From: Pseudomonadota bacterium
Lineage (GTDB): Bacteria > Pseudomonadota > Alphaproteobacteria > Dongiales > Dongiaceae
Direction: 5' to 3'
Assembly (NCBI GenBank): GCA_016183985.1
Contig: JACPDN010000013.1
Coordinates: forward strand, 124,001 to 188,000
Length of the DNA stretch: 64,000 bases
Under the pieces are notes generated by a model. It worked only from the letters and a program-made list of their open reading frames with translations, was not told the DNA's origin and did not search any database. Shown one piece after another: positions 25,037 through 34,591 of the stretch; the stretch's first letter is position 1; each line of letters starts with the position of its first letter. Both the position numbers and the translations under genes were made by a program.

Positions 25037-25840
25037 ATGCGCAAGAAAACCAATTTGCTGTTTCTCTATGCGCTGGCATTTCTGGTCTTCCTTTACGGAC
25101 CGGTGCTGTTGCTGCCGTTGTTTTCCTTCAATGACGGGCTTTATGCGATCTTCCCGCTGAAGGGCTTTACACTGAAGGCCTATCAGCAGATGGCGCATGA
25201 TCCATCGCTGGTCAATGCGCTGAAGAACAGCCTGATGGTGGCGACCGGCGTTTCTATCGTCAGCACGAGTTTCGGACTGTTGGCTGCGATGGGTGTGACG
25301 CATTACAAACTGCCGGGCCGTGGACCGATCATGAGCGGCATCATGCTGCCGATGGTGGTGCCCAGCATCATCCTCGCCGTGGCGCTGCTGGTCATCCTGC
25401 GCCAGGTCTTCGATATTCCACTCACGTTGTGGACGGTGGGGGCAGGGCATGTACTTATCTGTGTGCCATTCTCGATGATGGTTCTCATGGCGCGACTGGA
25501 AGGCTTCGACAAAAGCCTCGAGGAAGCGTCGGCGGATCTTGGCGAGAGCGGCTGGATGACGTTCTGGCGCGTGACGTTCCCGCTCGCCTTGCCGGGCGTC
25601 GTCTCCAGCCTGCTGATGTCCTTCACCATTTCGCTCGACGAATATGTGATCGCCTTTTTTCTGTCGGGCCTCGATCAGACGCTGCCCATTTTCCTTTACA
25701 GCCAGTTGCGCTTCCCGCAGCGCCTGCCGATGACGCTCGCCCTGGGCAGCACCATTCTGTTCGTCTCGACCATTATCGTTATCGTTTCAGAAATCGTGCG
25801 CCGTCGCGGCGTCCCCACCACCAAGCCAAGCGGATTGTAA
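25037..25840 (+). CDS. Spermidine/putrescine-type ABC transporter permease (PotC type)
   Basis: A 267-aa permease with six spans and the PotC-like EAA loop EEASADLGESGWMTFW followed by VTFPLALPGV. FTISLDEYVIAFFLSG is a typical PotC stretch near the last membrane spans. It is packed tightly between the PotB-type permease and the ATPase. Confidence 0.9.
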   Translation: MRKKTNLLFLYALAFLVFLYGPVLLLPLFSFNDGLYAIFPLKGFTLKAYQQMAHDPSLVNALKNSLMVATGVSIVSTSFGLLAAMGVTHYKLPGRGPIMSGIMLPMVVPSIILAVALLVILRQVFDIPLTLWTVGAGHVLICVPFSMMVLMARLEGFDKSLEEASADLGESGWMTFWRVTFPLALPGVVSSLLMSFTISLDEYVIAFFLSGLDQTLPIFLYSQLRFPQRLPMTLALGSTILFVSTIIVIVSEIVRRRGVPTTKPSGL

Positions 25841-25844
25841 GATC

Positions 25845-26945
25845 ATGCCCGGTGCCGACACGATCATCTCGCTCAACCGCGTCTCGCGGCATTTCGGTCC
25901 GGTGCGCGCCGTCGACGAGGTGAGTTTTCAGATAAAGCGCGGCGAGTTCTTCTCGCTGCTGGGCCCATCCGGCTGCGGCAAGACCACGTTGCTGCGCATG
26001 TTGGCCGGTTTCGAGGTGCCGACATCGGGGGCCATCCTGATCGATGGGCAGGATGTCTCGGCAGTGCCGCCTTATGCACGGCCGACCAATATGGTGTTCC
26101 AGAATTATGCCATCTTCCCGCATCTCAATGTCGGGCAGAACATCGCCTACGGACTGCGCAAGAAGGGCCTTTCGAAGCCGGAGATGGGCCGGGTCGTGGA
26201 AGAAGCGCTCGAACTCATCAAGATGCCGGGTTATGGCGCGCGGGCGAGCCACCAACTCTCCGGCGGCCAGCGACAGCGTGTGGCGCTCGCACGCGCCCTT
26301 GTGTGCAAACCGAAGGTGCTGCTGCTCGACGAGCCCTTGGGTGCCCTCGACAAGAAGCTGCGTGAGGAAATGCAGATCGAGCTGCGGCAGATCCAGCGCT
26401 CGGTCGGCGTCACCTTTGTCTTCGTGACGCATGACCAGGAAGAGGCGCTGGCTCTTTCCGATCGCATTGCCGTCATGTCGGGAGGGAAGGCGCTGCAGAT
26501 CGATTCCGCCAACCGGCTCTACGAGGCGCCGAATTGCCGCGAAGTGGCGGCCTTCATCGGCTCGATGAACTTCTTCGCCGGTCAGGTGAAGGGCGTTTCC
26601 GCCGGTGCGGCCAGCATCGATGCTGGCGCCCTGGGCAGCTTGTCGGTCGCGGTGAACGGTCACGTCCCGCCCGTCGGGGCCCAGATAACGGTTGCCGTGC
26701 GTCCGGAGAAGATGCGCCTCAGCTGGGTCGCGCCGACCGGTTCGGATAACGCCCTGGCGGGGAAGGTGTCGGCTGAAGCCTATTTCGGCGACCGTAGCCA
26801 CTATCATGTGGCGATCGATGGTTTGCCGGCACCGATTGCCGTTGCACACCAGAAGGCCGACCGACGCCTGGATGATCAGGAATCGATCGGCCGGCCTGTC
26901 TGGCTGACCTGGCCGCAGGATGCGGGCGTATTGCTGACGGATTAG
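25845..26945 (+). CDS. Spermidine/putrescine-type ABC transporter ATP-binding protein (PotA type)
   Basis: A 366-aa ATPase with Walker A GPSGCGKTT (40-48), Q-loop MVFQNYAIFPH, signature LSGGQRQRV, Walker B LLLDEPLGALD and switch histidine in THDQEEAL. A TOBE-type C-terminal domain follows. Its stop codon overlaps the convergent serine-hydrolase stop in the 4-bp string TTAG, so there is no room for a terminator between the two genes. Confidence 0.92.
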   Translation: MPGADTIISLNRVSRHFGPVRAVDEVSFQIKRGEFFSLLGPSGCGKTTLLRMLAGFEVPTSGAILIDGQDVSAVPPYARPTNMVFQNYAIFPHLNVGQNIAYGLRKKGLSKPEMGRVVEEALELIKMPGYGARASHQLSGGQRQRVALARALVCKPKVLLLDEPLGALDKKLREEMQIELRQIQRSVGVTFVFVTHDQEEALALSDRIAVMSGGKALQIDSANRLYEAPNCREVAAFIGSMNFFAGQVKGVSAGAASIDAGALGSLSVAVNGHVPPVGAQITVAVRPEKMRLSWVAPTGSDNALAGKVSAEAYFGDRSHYHVAIDGLPAPIAVAHQKADRRLDDQESIGRPVWLTWPQDAGVLLTD

Positions 26946-28159
26946 GCGAGTTCGGCCGCAATCGCGCGGAAGGCGGCGAGGATGTGCTTGTCCATCGCTT
27001 CGTCGACCGGCAAGGGCTGCGACGAGACCTTCACGGCGACCATCTCGGCCTTGCGGTCGATATAGATCCACTGCCCATGAATGCCTACTGCGCAGAAGGC
27101 CTCGCGGGCTTGGTCGACAATGTACCATTTGCTGCGATACTTGCCGCCGGGGATGAATGTCGCCATGTCGCCGCGTGCCCAGGCAGTGGCATCGCCATTC
27201 TTCAAGATATCGTCCACCCACTTCCGCGGCAAAACGGTCTTGCCGCCGGTGGTGCCGTGGTTGCGCATCATTTCACCGAAGCGGCCGAGGTCGCGCAAGG
27301 TTGCATTGATGCCGCCGGCCGTACGCGCGGCGCCGAGGCGATCGACGGTGACATAGGCCGGCATTTCGGCGCCGATGGGCTGCCAGATGCCTTCACTGAG
27401 GATGTCGGCAAGCTTGCGGCCCGCGGCGCGTTCGATGAGCCAGCCAAGCATGTCCGAATTCGGTGAGACATAGTGGAAGGTATGGCCGTGGCCGCCGGTG
27501 CCGCGACGAATGCTGCTGAGGAAACTCCTGAGGTCGCCGGCCGTTGCCGGATTGTCGACCGGGTTCCAGCCGCTCGCCTTGCGATAGCGGAGGAAGTCAC
27601 CGTCGGGATCGAGATAGTCTTCGGTGAAATCGATGGCGACAGTCATATCGAGCACATGGCGCACAGTTGCGTCGCCATAGGCCGAGTTCTTTGCTTCCGG
27701 AAGATACTGAATGACGGGCGCATCGGGATCGAGCTGCCCATTTTCAACGAGCAGGCCGGCGAGGCTGCCGGTGATCGACTTGCTGACCGAGAAGACGATA
27801 TGCGGTCGATTGGCGGCAAGTGCTGCGGCATAGTGCTCGGTGAGGATGCGGCCCTGGCGCATCACCAGGAAGCCGTCGGTGAACGTATCGGCCAGCATGT
27901 TGTTGACCGTGCCGTTCTGCCCGCTGGCAGTACGATAACCGACCCCGCCGAGATTGACATGGTTCGCAGGCAGCGGAGTGACGCGCGCCGGATCGTGGGC
28001 AATGATGGCGCTGGGGACGATTTCCGAAACGTGGGAGAAGGCCCAGCGATTGAATGGGGCGATGCGCCAGTTGGCCAAGGTTACCTGGTTCTCGGCATTT
28101 GCCGGTGAGGCTTGCATCAATTCGGCCTGAAACGGCATCCCATCCATTGCGGCACCCAT
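26942..28159 (-). CDS. Serine hydrolase, beta-lactamase / 6-aminohexanoate-dimer hydrolase family
   Basis: A 405-aa class-C beta-lactamase-fold hydrolase. Ser124 and Lys127 form the S-x-x-K motif (FSVSKS) and Tyr230 in FHYVSPNSD is the second catalytic element. The Ser-to-Tyr spacing (106) is close to that of NylB (103). I see no clear signal peptide, so a cytoplasmic location is likely. Two upstream methionines (M1, M5, M8) make the exact start uncertain. The natural substrate could be an amide, ester or peptide and cannot be told from sequence. Confidence 0.85.
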   Translation of the reverse strand: MGAAMDGMPFQAELMQASPANAENQVTLANWRIAPFNRWAFSHVSEIVPSAIIAHDPARVTPLPANHVNLGGVGYRTASGQNGTVNNMLADTFTDGFLVMRQGRILTEHYAAALAANRPHIVFSVSKSITGSLAGLLVENGQLDPDAPVIQYLPEAKNSAYGDATVRHVLDMTVAIDFTEDYLDPDGDFLRYRKASGWNPVDNPATAGDLRSFLSSIRRGTGGHGHTFHYVSPNSDMLGWLIERAAGRKLADILSEGIWQPIGAEMPAYVTVDRLGAARTAGGINATLRDLGRFGEMMRNHGTTGGKTVLPRKWVDDILKNGDATAWARGDMATFIPGGKYRSKWYIVDQAREAFCAVGIHGQWIYIDRKAEMVAVKVSSQPLPVDEAMDKHILAAFRAIAAELA

Positions 28160-28236
28160 CCTGTTATTCGTTCGTTCAAATGGTGCAGCAATCTAGCGCT
28201 GCGAAGCCGGCACTGCCAAGGGGCGCAGACCGTCGT

Positions 28237-29181
28237 TTATGGCATGGATGGGTCGACAGCGGCGAAGCTGTCGCCACGCGCCAGGTTGTCGAGATAGACG
28301 GTGGTGGCGAAGGATGCCGGATCGCGATAGGGCCCGAATTTGAAATATTGCGGCTGACCCATGGCGCCGCCATGGCCGACGAAACCAGCCGCGCGTGCGA
28401 TTAGTTTTCCATCCGCCCAGATTTCGACGATCCCGTTCGCTCCACCTTTGATATGAAAGACAAGGTCCGTCCAACGCGCAAAAGGCGCCGGCAGGAAGTC
28501 GAAGCGCTCGATCTTTACGGCATGGGCCGGCGTCACATTTGCCGGGCCGCCGTTCTTCGTTTCGCAACGCAAGGGGCTGGTGAGCGTGAGTGAGAGCGCC
28601 CTCGCCATATCGCTTTCGAAAGCAAGCAGCAATTTGCAGCCATATGGCTTGCCGTTTGCTGGATCATGCTGGGCCGCATCGACATCCAGTGTGACGTGAT
28701 AGAGACCGCCGGTAAATCGCTGCGCCACAAAGGGACTGTCATCGATCGGTGCCTTCCACTGACCGATGACGAGGCGCGTATCGTCGCCGAGCGGTGCACT
28801 CGCACGGTCGATCCACATCGAGAAGCCATAATATAGGTCGTCGCCGAAGCTGGGGCCGAGGTCAAAACTCTCCCAGATTTCGGCACGTTCCTTTTCATCA
28901 GGCGTGTACTCGGCGTAACGCCCGGCGACCAGGCACGACGTCGCCTTGGGCACCCAGGTCGCCGTGCCGAAGACCGGTTCTCGGATACGCAGCTTCAGCG
29001 CCTGGCTGCCGTCGCGGACCTGTTCTTTGCTCAGCGAGATCTGGCCTTCCGGTCGCTCGCAGGGAACGAAGGAATCTTCATAAGCGACGGCCTCGAACGT
29101 CTCTCGTATCGGACGCAGCGTTTTCGCGTCCGCTGGCAACGTGCTGGCAAGAAGAACGCCTATGATCAGCCGGCGCAGCAC
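28237..29181 (-). CDS. Secreted polysaccharide-lyase-like protein
   Basis: A 314-aa protein with a GTG start and a short signal peptide (MLRRLIIGVLLASTLPADA). The mature part has YYGFSMWIDRAS, RLVIGQWKAP and a final KFGPYRD segment, which resemble the beta-jelly-roll polysaccharide lyases of the PF14099 type (heparin-lyase-like, PL20-like). Such enzymes cleave uronic-acid polymers outside the cytoplasm. No ribosome site is obvious and it starts 13 nt after the MAPEG gene, so it may be read from the same message. The substrate is undetermined. Confidence 0.65.
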   Translation of the reverse strand: MLRRLIIGVLLASTLPADAKTLRPIRETFEAVAYEDSFVPCERPEGQISLSKEQVRDGSQALKLRIREPVFGTATWVPKATSCLVAGRYAEYTPDEKERAEIWESFDLGPSFGDDLYYGFSMWIDRASAPLGDDTRLVIGQWKAPIDDSPFVAQRFTGGLYHVTLDVDAAQHDPANGKPYGCKLLLAFESDMARALSLTLTSPLRCETKNGGPANVTPAHAVKIERFDFLPAPFARWTDLVFHIKGGANGIVEIWADGKLIARAAGFVGHGGAMGQPQYFKFGPYRDPASFATTVYLDNLARGDSFAAVDPSMP

Positions 29182-29194
29182 GGTGTGGCGGCGT

Positions 29195-29593
29195 TCAGAT
29201 CAATTCGGTGACGAGGAGAATGAGGCCAACTATCGATACCGCCCAGGTGGCGGTGCGCAGCCAGGGAACACCGATGAGATAGATGATCGCATAGACGAGG
29301 CGTGCCCAGAAGAAGAGCTGCGCCCCCAGAACTGTCATGGGCGAGCTGTGGCCGGTCACCTGCACAATCAGCACCAGGATGGCGAAAAGCGGCAGGTTCT
29401 CCAGCATGTTGCGATGCGCCCGTCCAGCGCGGCCGGCAAGGCCCATGGCAGTCGGCATGTTCTCGCGATTGCTGGCCAAGGCCGGCAGGCCGACCTGCGT
29501 TTGCAGCATGATGGCGGCAACAACCATTTGGACGAGGCAGAGAATGACGCTCCATACCAGGAGCGAGAGTTCCGTCGGCAGCTCAATCGGCAT
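29195..29593 (-). CDS. MAPEG-family membrane protein
   Basis: A 132-aa protein with four hydrophobic segments. The family motif is visible as GRAGRAHRNMLENLP after the first loop. The start is placed at MPIEL, which has GGGGAG 7 nt upstream; ATG 29599 two codons earlier is too close to that site. Bacterial MAPEG proteins are glutathione-linked or of unknown function. It lies between the gap terminator and the polysaccharide-lyase-like gene on the same strand. Confidence 0.85.
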   Translation of the reverse strand: MPIELPTELSLLVWSVILCLVQMVVAAIMLQTQVGLPALASNRENMPTAMGLAGRAGRAHRNMLENLPLFAILVLIVQVTGHSSPMTVLGAQLFFWARLVYAIIYLIGVPWLRTATWAVSIVGLILLVTELI

Positions 29594-29655
29594 CGCCATC
29601 TCCCCTAAAGAACGGACCGCAATAATAACCTGGGTCGGTAGCGATCGGTAGTGGC

Positions 29656-29695
29656 ACCAAAAAAGAAAAGCCCCCGCGCACGGGCGCGAGGGCTT
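29656..29695 (-). terminator. Rho-independent terminator of gap
   Basis: On the minus strand a stem of AAGCCCTCGCGC with GCGCGGGGGCTT (one mismatch) closes a 4-nt loop and is followed by TTCTTTTTT. It lies 25 nt after the gap stop codon. Confidence 0.9.
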
Positions 29696-29720
29696 CTTTG
29701 GCCGAAAAAGGAACGAGTTC

Positions 29721-30731
29721 TTAGCCGAGCTTGCCGACGGCGACGAGGGTGTCGCACATGCGGTTGGAGAAGCCCCATTCATTGTCATACCAGCTCAGCA
29801 CACGGACCAGCGTGCCTTCGATGACCTGGGTCTGCGACAGGTCGAAGGTCGAGCTGTTCTGGTTGTGGTTGAAGTCGATCGAGACCAGTGGCTGGTCATT
29901 GGTGCCAAGGATGCCCTTCAGCGGACCGCTGGCGGCGGCCTTCACGATGGCAGCGTTGACCTTTTCCTTGGTCGTTGCCTTCTTGGCCACGAACTTGAAG
30001 TCGACGACGGAGACGTTCGGCGTCGGCACGCGGATCGACGAACCGTCGAGCTTGCCGGCCATTTCCGGCAGGACGAGGCCGACGGCCTTGGCGGCACCGG
30101 TCGTGGTCGGGATCATGCTGAGCGCTGCTGCGCGGGCGCGGTAGAGATCCTTGTGCATGGTGTCGAGCGTCGGCTGGTCGCCGGTATAGGAATGGATCGT
30201 CGTCATGTAGCCATGCTCGATGCCGACGGCTTTGTTGAGGACGGCAACGACCGGCACCAGGCAGTTGGTGGTGCAGGAGGCGTTGGAGATGATCTTGTGC
30301 GCCTTCTTCAACTTCTTGTCGTTGACGCCGTAGACGACGGTGAGGTCGGAATTGGTGCCCGGCGCCGAAATGACGACGCGCTTGGCGCCGGCATGGATGT
30401 GCTGCATCGCCTTTTCACGGTCGGTGAAGAGGCCGGTGCATTCGGCAACCACGTCGATCTTCAGATCCTTCCACGGCAGCTTGGCGGGATCGCGCTCGGC
30501 CGTCACGGTGATCCAGCCGCGGCCGACATCCATGGCGCCCGCCTTGGTCTTCACGTCGCCCGGGAAGGCGCCGTGCACGGAATCGCGACGGAAGAGATGC
30601 GCATTGGTCTCGACGGGACCGAGGTCGTTGATCGCGACGATCTCGAGATCCTTGCGGCCCGATTCCATCATCGCGCGAAGCACGAGACGGCCGATGCGGC
30701 CGAAGCCATTGATCGCAACCCGAATTGCCAT
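29721..30731 (-). CDS. gap: Glyceraldehyde-3-phosphate dehydrogenase, type I
   Basis: A 336-aa GAPDH that converts glyceraldehyde-3-phosphate, NAD and phosphate to 1,3-bisphosphoglycerate. The N-terminal INGFGRIGR Rossmann motif and the active-site cysteine Cys153 in NASCTTNC are present. AAGGT precedes the ATG. It follows tkt on the same strand after a 147-bp gap holding a large palindromic repeat. No pgk or fba follows here, unlike many cbb/gap operons. Confidence 0.97.
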   Translation of the reverse strand: MAIRVAINGFGRIGRLVLRAMMESGRKDLEIVAINDLGPVETNAHLFRRDSVHGAFPGDVKTKAGAMDVGRGWITVTAERDPAKLPWKDLKIDVVAECTGLFTDREKAMQHIHAGAKRVVISAPGTNSDLTVVYGVNDKKLKKAHKIISNASCTTNCLVPVVAVLNKAVGIEHGYMTTIHSYTGDQPTLDTMHKDLYRARAAALSMIPTTTGAAKAVGLVLPEMAGKLDGSSIRVPTPNVSVVDFKFVAKKATTKEKVNAAIVKAAASGPLKGILGTNDQPLVSIDFNHNQNSSTFDLSQTQVIEGTLVRVLSWYDNEWGFSNRMCDTLVAVGKLG

Positions 30732-30774
30732 GTCAGTACCTTTCTTGACGTTCAGCAAAATGCCCTAACCATCT

Positions 30775-30853
30775 CGTCATGCCCGGACTTGTTCCGGGCA
30801 TCCACTCTCTCAACTGCGCGAGTGGATCCCCGGGACTTCGCCCGGGGATGACG
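30775..30853. repeat. Palindromic intergenic repeat (CGTCAT...ATGACG type)
   Basis: A 79-bp element that begins CGTCATGCCCGGA and ends with the inverted form CCGGGGATGACG. It is an outer palindrome with ATCCACTC / GAGTGGAT inner arms, and each half has its own small hairpin (CCCGGA / TCCGGG and CCCGGG / CCCGGG). This sequence type is widespread between genes in Alphaproteobacteria. It lies between tkt and gap and may act as an mRNA processing or attenuation element. Confidence 0.85.
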
Positions 30854-30878
30854 AATATGGGGTTGATCTAGTCGTACG

Positions 30879-32876
30879 TTAAAGCTTCGCCGTCACGGCC
30901 TCAACGATGGCCGCAGGCGTGATGCCGAAATTGGTGTAGAGATCGTTGATCGGAGCGGAAGCGCCGAAGCCCTTCATGCCGATGAAGATGCCGTCCGTGC
31001 CGATGTAGCGCTCCCAGCCGAAGCCAATGGCGGCCTCGACCGCGACCTTGAGGCCGGAACCCAGCACTTCCTTCTTATAGGCAGCCGATTGTTGCTCGAA
31101 GAGTTCCCAACTCGGCATCGAGACAACGGCCGTGCCGATGCCTTTTTCTTCGAGGATCTTCTGCGCCTCGACCGCGATCGCAACTTCGGAACCGGTCGCC
31201 ATCAAGGTCACCTTGCGTTCCTTCTGCGTCGGGCGGATGACATAGGCACCGCGCGCGCAGTGGTTCGCGTTAGCGGCGTCGGCGCGGAGATGCGGCAACG
31301 CCTGGCGGGTGAGGGCGAGGATCGACGGACGATCCTTGGTGGTGAGGGCAAGGGCCCAGCACTCGGCTGTCTCCATCGTGTCGCAGGGACGGAAGACGAG
31401 GAGGTTGGGGATGGCACGCAGGGCGGCCAATTGTTCGACCGGCTGATGGGTCGGACCGTCTTCGCCGAGGCCGATCGAGTCATGCGTCATGACATAGACG
31501 ACGCGCTGGTTCATCAGCGCCGAGAGGCGGATGGCCGGGCGGCAGTAATCGGTGAACACCAGGAAGGTGCCGCCGAACGGAATGATGCCGCCATGGAGCG
31601 CCATGCCGTTCATCGCCGCCGCCATGCCGTGCTCACGGATGCCGTAGTAGATGTAGTTGCCGCCGTAATTCTCGGCCGTGACCGGCTTTGTGGTCTTGGC
31701 CTTGGTGTTGTTCGAGCCGGTGAGGTCGGCGGAACCGCCGATCAGCTCCGGAATGGCTGGGACCAGGGTATCGAGCACCAGCTGCGAGGACTGGCGGGTG
31801 GCGAGCTTCGGCGCATCCTTGGCGATGGTCGATTTCAACTCGCCCAGGACTTCCGCGAAATTGGCGGGCAGCTCGCCCTTCATCGCGCGTTCGAACTCGG
31901 TCTTCTGGCTGTTGGCGTCGAGGCGCTTGCTCCAGGCATTCATGTCGGCGGTGCCGCGGCTGCCGATACCGGCCCAGGCTGATTTGATCTCACCCGGAAT
32001 CTCGAAGGGCGCGTGGCTCCAGCCGAGCTTCTCGCGGGCACCGGCCACTTCGTCCTTGCCGAGCGGCGAGCCGTGGGTGGCTGAGGTGCCGGCCTTTTTC
32101 GGTGCGCCGAAACCGATCACCGTCTTGCAGGCGATCAGGCTGGGCTTGGACGACTTCTTCGCGGCGGCGATGGCGGCCGAGACGGCCTCGGCGTCATGGC
32201 CGTCGACCCGCGTGGTCGCCCAGCCGCTGGCTTCGAAGCGCTTCAACTGATCGTCGGAGCAGGAAAGGGAGACGGCGCCGTCGATCGAGATGCCGTTATC
32301 GTCGAAGAGGACGACGAGCTTGTTGAGCTTCAGATGGCCGGCCAGCGAAATCGCCTCGTGGCTGATGCCTTCCATGAGGCAGCCGTCACCAGCGATGACA
32401 TAGGTGTAATGGTCGACCAGATCATCACCGAAGCGCGCATTCAGCATGCGTTCGGCCAGGGCGAAACCGACCGAATTGGCAATGCCTTGGCCGAGCGGCC
32501 CTGTCGTGGTCTCGACGCCCGGCGTATGACCAAATTCCGGATGGCCTGGTGTCTTGCTACCCCATTGGCGGAAGCGCTTCAGCTCGTCGATCGTCACCCC
32601 CGGCACGCCGGTGAGGTGGAGGAGCGAATACATCAGCATCGAGCCGTGGCCGGCTGACAGGATGAATCGGTCGCGATCCGGCCAGCCCGGATTGGCGGCA
32701 TTGAACTTCAGATGGCGCTGAAAGAGCACCGTTGCCACATCGGCCATGCCCATCGGCATGCCCGGGTGGCCGGAATTGGCGGCCTCAACCGCATCCATCG
32801 ACAAAGCGCGGATGGCATTGGCAAGGTCCTTGTGGGGGATTGTGCTCTTGGCGGCAGTAGCCGTGTTGGCGTCCAT
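30879..32876 (-). CDS. tkt: Transketolase
   Basis: A 665-aa transketolase that moves two-carbon units between pentose, tetrose and hexose phosphates with thiamine diphosphate. GHPGMPMG, the cofactor motif beginning GDGCLMEG and the catalytic-glutamate segment GIREHGM are visible. Three consecutive ATGs stand at the start; AAGGA spacing favours the third (32876). It uses the xylulose-5-phosphate made by XylAB and supplies the substrate of the neighbouring GAPDH. Confidence 0.97.
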   Translation of the reverse strand: MDANTATAAKSTIPHKDLANAIRALSMDAVEAANSGHPGMPMGMADVATVLFQRHLKFNAANPGWPDRDRFILSAGHGSMLMYSLLHLTGVPGVTIDELKRFRQWGSKTPGHPEFGHTPGVETTTGPLGQGIANSVGFALAERMLNARFGDDLVDHYTYVIAGDGCLMEGISHEAISLAGHLKLNKLVVLFDDNGISIDGAVSLSCSDDQLKRFEASGWATTRVDGHDAEAVSAAIAAAKKSSKPSLIACKTVIGFGAPKKAGTSATHGSPLGKDEVAGAREKLGWSHAPFEIPGEIKSAWAGIGSRGTADMNAWSKRLDANSQKTEFERAMKGELPANFAEVLGELKSTIAKDAPKLATRQSSQLVLDTLVPAIPELIGGSADLTGSNNTKAKTTKPVTAENYGGNYIYYGIREHGMAAAMNGMALHGGIIPFGGTFLVFTDYCRPAIRLSALMNQRVVYVMTHDSIGLGEDGPTHQPVEQLAALRAIPNLLVFRPCDTMETAECWALALTTKDRPSILALTRQALPHLRADAANANHCARGAYVIRPTQKERKVTLMATGSEVAIAVEAQKILEEKGIGTAVVSMPSWELFEQQSAAYKKEVLGSGLKVAVEAAIGFGWERYIGTDGIFIGMKGFGASAPINDLYTNFGITPAAIVEAVTAKL

Positions 32877-33171
32877 CATCATTCCTTGGATCACCGGTAA
32901 ATGCCGGGAATCCTAACGTGGCGGCCGACCGATCCGGCCGCCGGATCGGGGCGGAACATGCCCGCCTGAGACGCGCAGGTCAACACCGGATTCCCGCTGA
33001 ATTTGGCGCAAAGTGCCAAGTTCTTGCAGCCCTGTGACAGATTGGCGGGCAGCATCGGTTGACGCCGCTTCAAGAGGTCGAGTAAACGAGAAGAACAAGA
33101 TCTTTGAAACTGGCCCTTTGAGGCTGGAAACAGAATCGGACCGTCGCAACCGGGGGCAGGAACCGACAAGG

Positions 33172-33399
33172 ATGTCCAAACTGGATATGGCATTGGGCCG
33201 CCTCGATGCGGCGATGGCACGGCTGGATTCCGCGGTCGAGGAAAGTTCCTCTCGCGGCTACCGGGATCGCGATTTGCTGCAGACGGAATTGGCGGTCCTG
33301 CGGCAGACCTACACGCTGCTGCAGACCGAAGCTCGCTTGGTCTCCGACCGGCTCGATGATGTAATCGGCCGCATGCATACCGTGACCGAGGGGGCCTGA
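33172..33399 (+). CDS. DUF4164-type small coiled-coil protein
   Basis: A 75-aa protein, mostly heptad-rich helix (LDMALGRLDAAMARLDSAVEE, then LLQTEARLVSDRLDDVI). It sits 5 nt before zapA, the usual position of DUF4164 proteins in Alphaproteobacteria. Function is unknown; a division-related role is suggested only by the neighbour. A TTGACG/TAAACG pair at 33059-33088 is a weak promoter candidate. Confidence 0.8.
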   Translation: MSKLDMALGRLDAAMARLDSAVEESSSRGYRDRDLLQTELAVLRQTYTLLQTEARLVSDRLDDVIGRMHTVTEGA

Positions 33400-33404
33400 A
33401 AATC

Positions 33405-33734
33405 ATGCCGACCGTCACCATCGCGCTCAATGGCCGCAACTACGACATCGCCTGCGGTGAGGGCGAGGAAGCGCGGGTCCAGGAACTGGCGGGTGAACTC
33501 CGTCGCCGCATGGAGGGGCTCGCCAAGAACGCCGGTCCGGTTGCCGAAAACCTGCTCTTCGCGCTGACCGGCATCCTGTTGGCCGACGAGCTCGACCAGA
33601 AGAATCGCCAGATCGCCCAGTTGAAAGGCCAGCAGGAAGATCTCGTGCAGCGGCGTGAAATCGCCCTTGCCGATACCATCGAACGGCTGGCCGTGAAGAT
33701 TGAGGCTATTGCAGCCAGGCTGGAAGCAGCCTAA
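33405..33734 (+). CDS. zapA: Cell division protein ZapA
   Basis: A 109-aa ZapA, the cytoplasmic protein that cross-links FtsZ filaments at the division site. The N-terminal globular part is VTIALNGRNYDIACGEGEE followed by a long helix (LLFALTGILLADELDQKNR and on) that forms the dimeric coiled coil. The gene stands just before the 6S RNA and the folate cyclo-ligase, an arrangement conserved in Proteobacteria. Confidence 0.92.
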   Translation: MPTVTIALNGRNYDIACGEGEEARVQELAGELRRRMEGLAKNAGPVAENLLFALTGILLADELDQKNRQIAQLKGQQEDLVQRREIALADTIERLAVKIEAIAARLEAA

Positions 33735-33741
33735 GTACGTC

Positions 33742-33910
33742 CCCGGGCGGAGCGCTGCGGGGTGCGATAGCCGGGTAATCCCTGAGGCCAATTCTAACCT
33801 CTAGGGAGCTGTCCCTACCTGGACCCTTGGTCCTGGCATATGGCGCCCACCTGCTTAGGCAGGCCACGGAGGATTCATACGTGCGAACGGCCCAGGTGGC
33901 ACCGCCCACC
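33742..33910 (+). ncRNA. ssrS: 6S RNA
   Basis: A non-coding stretch of about 170 nt between zapA and the 5-FTHF cyclo-ligase gene, the conserved location of 6S RNA. GGGCGG (33745-33750) pairs with CCGCCC (33902-33907) as a closing stem, and the central part can fold as a long irregular stem with an open bubble around the CTAGGGAGCTGTCCCTA hairpin. 6S RNA binds sigma-70 RNA polymerase in stationary phase. TTGCAG and TAAGTA with a 17-nt spacer end at 33737, just before the predicted 5' end. The ends are estimates. Confidence 0.8.
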
Positions 33911-33915
33911 TCATT

Positions 33916-33967
33916 ACAGCCGCACCTCTGATCGAGTAGATCAATCAGAGGTGCGGCTGTTTGCTAT
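33916..33967 (+). terminator. Terminator after 6S RNA
   Basis: A perfect 17-bp stem, ACAGCCGCACCTCTGAT (33916-33932) with its complement at 33944-33960, around an 11-nt loop, followed by TTTGCT. It lies directly between the 6S RNA and the cyclo-ligase gene. Confidence 0.85.
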
Positions 33968-33990
33968 CCAGTCGATTGAAGAAGCGCCTT

Positions 33991-34587
33991 ATGGATTCCC
34001 AGGAACTCGCTGATTTTAAAGCAGAATTGAGGAGGGAAGCCTTCGCAGTCCGCGAGCAGGCCTGGCGGGCGGATCCCGAAGCCGGCGAGGGGCTGAAGCA
34101 GCATCTGATCGAAGCACTGGCGATGCCGCCGGGAATTGCCATCTCCGGCTATTGGCCGCTCCCCGGCGAGATCGATGTGCGGCCGGCTTTGCGCCATTAT
34201 CATCGTGAGGGGCATCGGGTTGGCTTGCCGGTCGTGACAGGCAAACACCAGCCTCTGGTCTTCAGATCCTGGGAACCCCATGTCGAACTCGTACAGGGCA
34301 GTTTCCGGGTCATGACCCCGCCACCCGGTGCGCCGTTAGTGACGCCGACCATCCTGCTGGTGCCCCTGCTGGCCTTTGATCCAGAAGGATACAGGCTGGG
34401 TTATGGCGGCGGCTTCTATGATCGTACGCTGGCCAAGCTGCGCGCCGAGGCGCATGCTGTCGCCGTTGGCGTCGCCTATGGCGCGCAGGAAGTGCCGATG
34501 GTCCCGCGGGGCACCTTCGATCAGCCGCTCGACTTCATCGTCACGGAGCGGGCCGTATTCAAGTATTCCGATATGATTGGACTCTAA
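33991..34587 (+). CDS. 5-formyltetrahydrofolate cyclo-ligase
   Basis: A 198-aa enzyme (YgfA family) that converts 5-formyl-THF plus ATP to 5,10-methenyl-THF. The family motif LGYGGGFYDRTL is present, and VPLLAFDPEGYRLG leads into it. The start is set at MDSQEL, with AAGAAG upstream; a TTG-initiated longer frame would run into the terminator stem. Its place after 6S RNA is as in E. coli (ssrS-ygfA). Confidence 0.93.
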   Translation: MDSQELADFKAELRREAFAVREQAWRADPEAGEGLKQHLIEALAMPPGIAISGYWPLPGEIDVRPALRHYHREGHRVGLPVVTGKHQPLVFRSWEPHVELVQGSFRVMTPPPGAPLVTPTILLVPLLAFDPEGYRLGYGGGFYDRTLAKLRAEAHAVAVGVAYGAQEVPMVPRGTFDQPLDFIVTERAVFKYSDMIGL

Positions 34588-34591
34588 CTGA

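Noticed and set aside
25779-27221. 480-codon minus-strand open frame opposite the PotA-type ATPase
   Set aside because: The sense ATPase has all ABC motifs; the antisense frame has no ribosome site or recognisable domain.
30775-30853. Insertion-sequence end or att site
   Set aside because: No transposase, integrase or target duplication is visible; the structure fits a non-coding palindromic repeat.
33735-33960. Short open frames in the zapA/cyclo-ligase gap
   Set aside because: They lie in a strongly structured RNA region; context and folding point to 6S RNA and a terminator instead of a protein.
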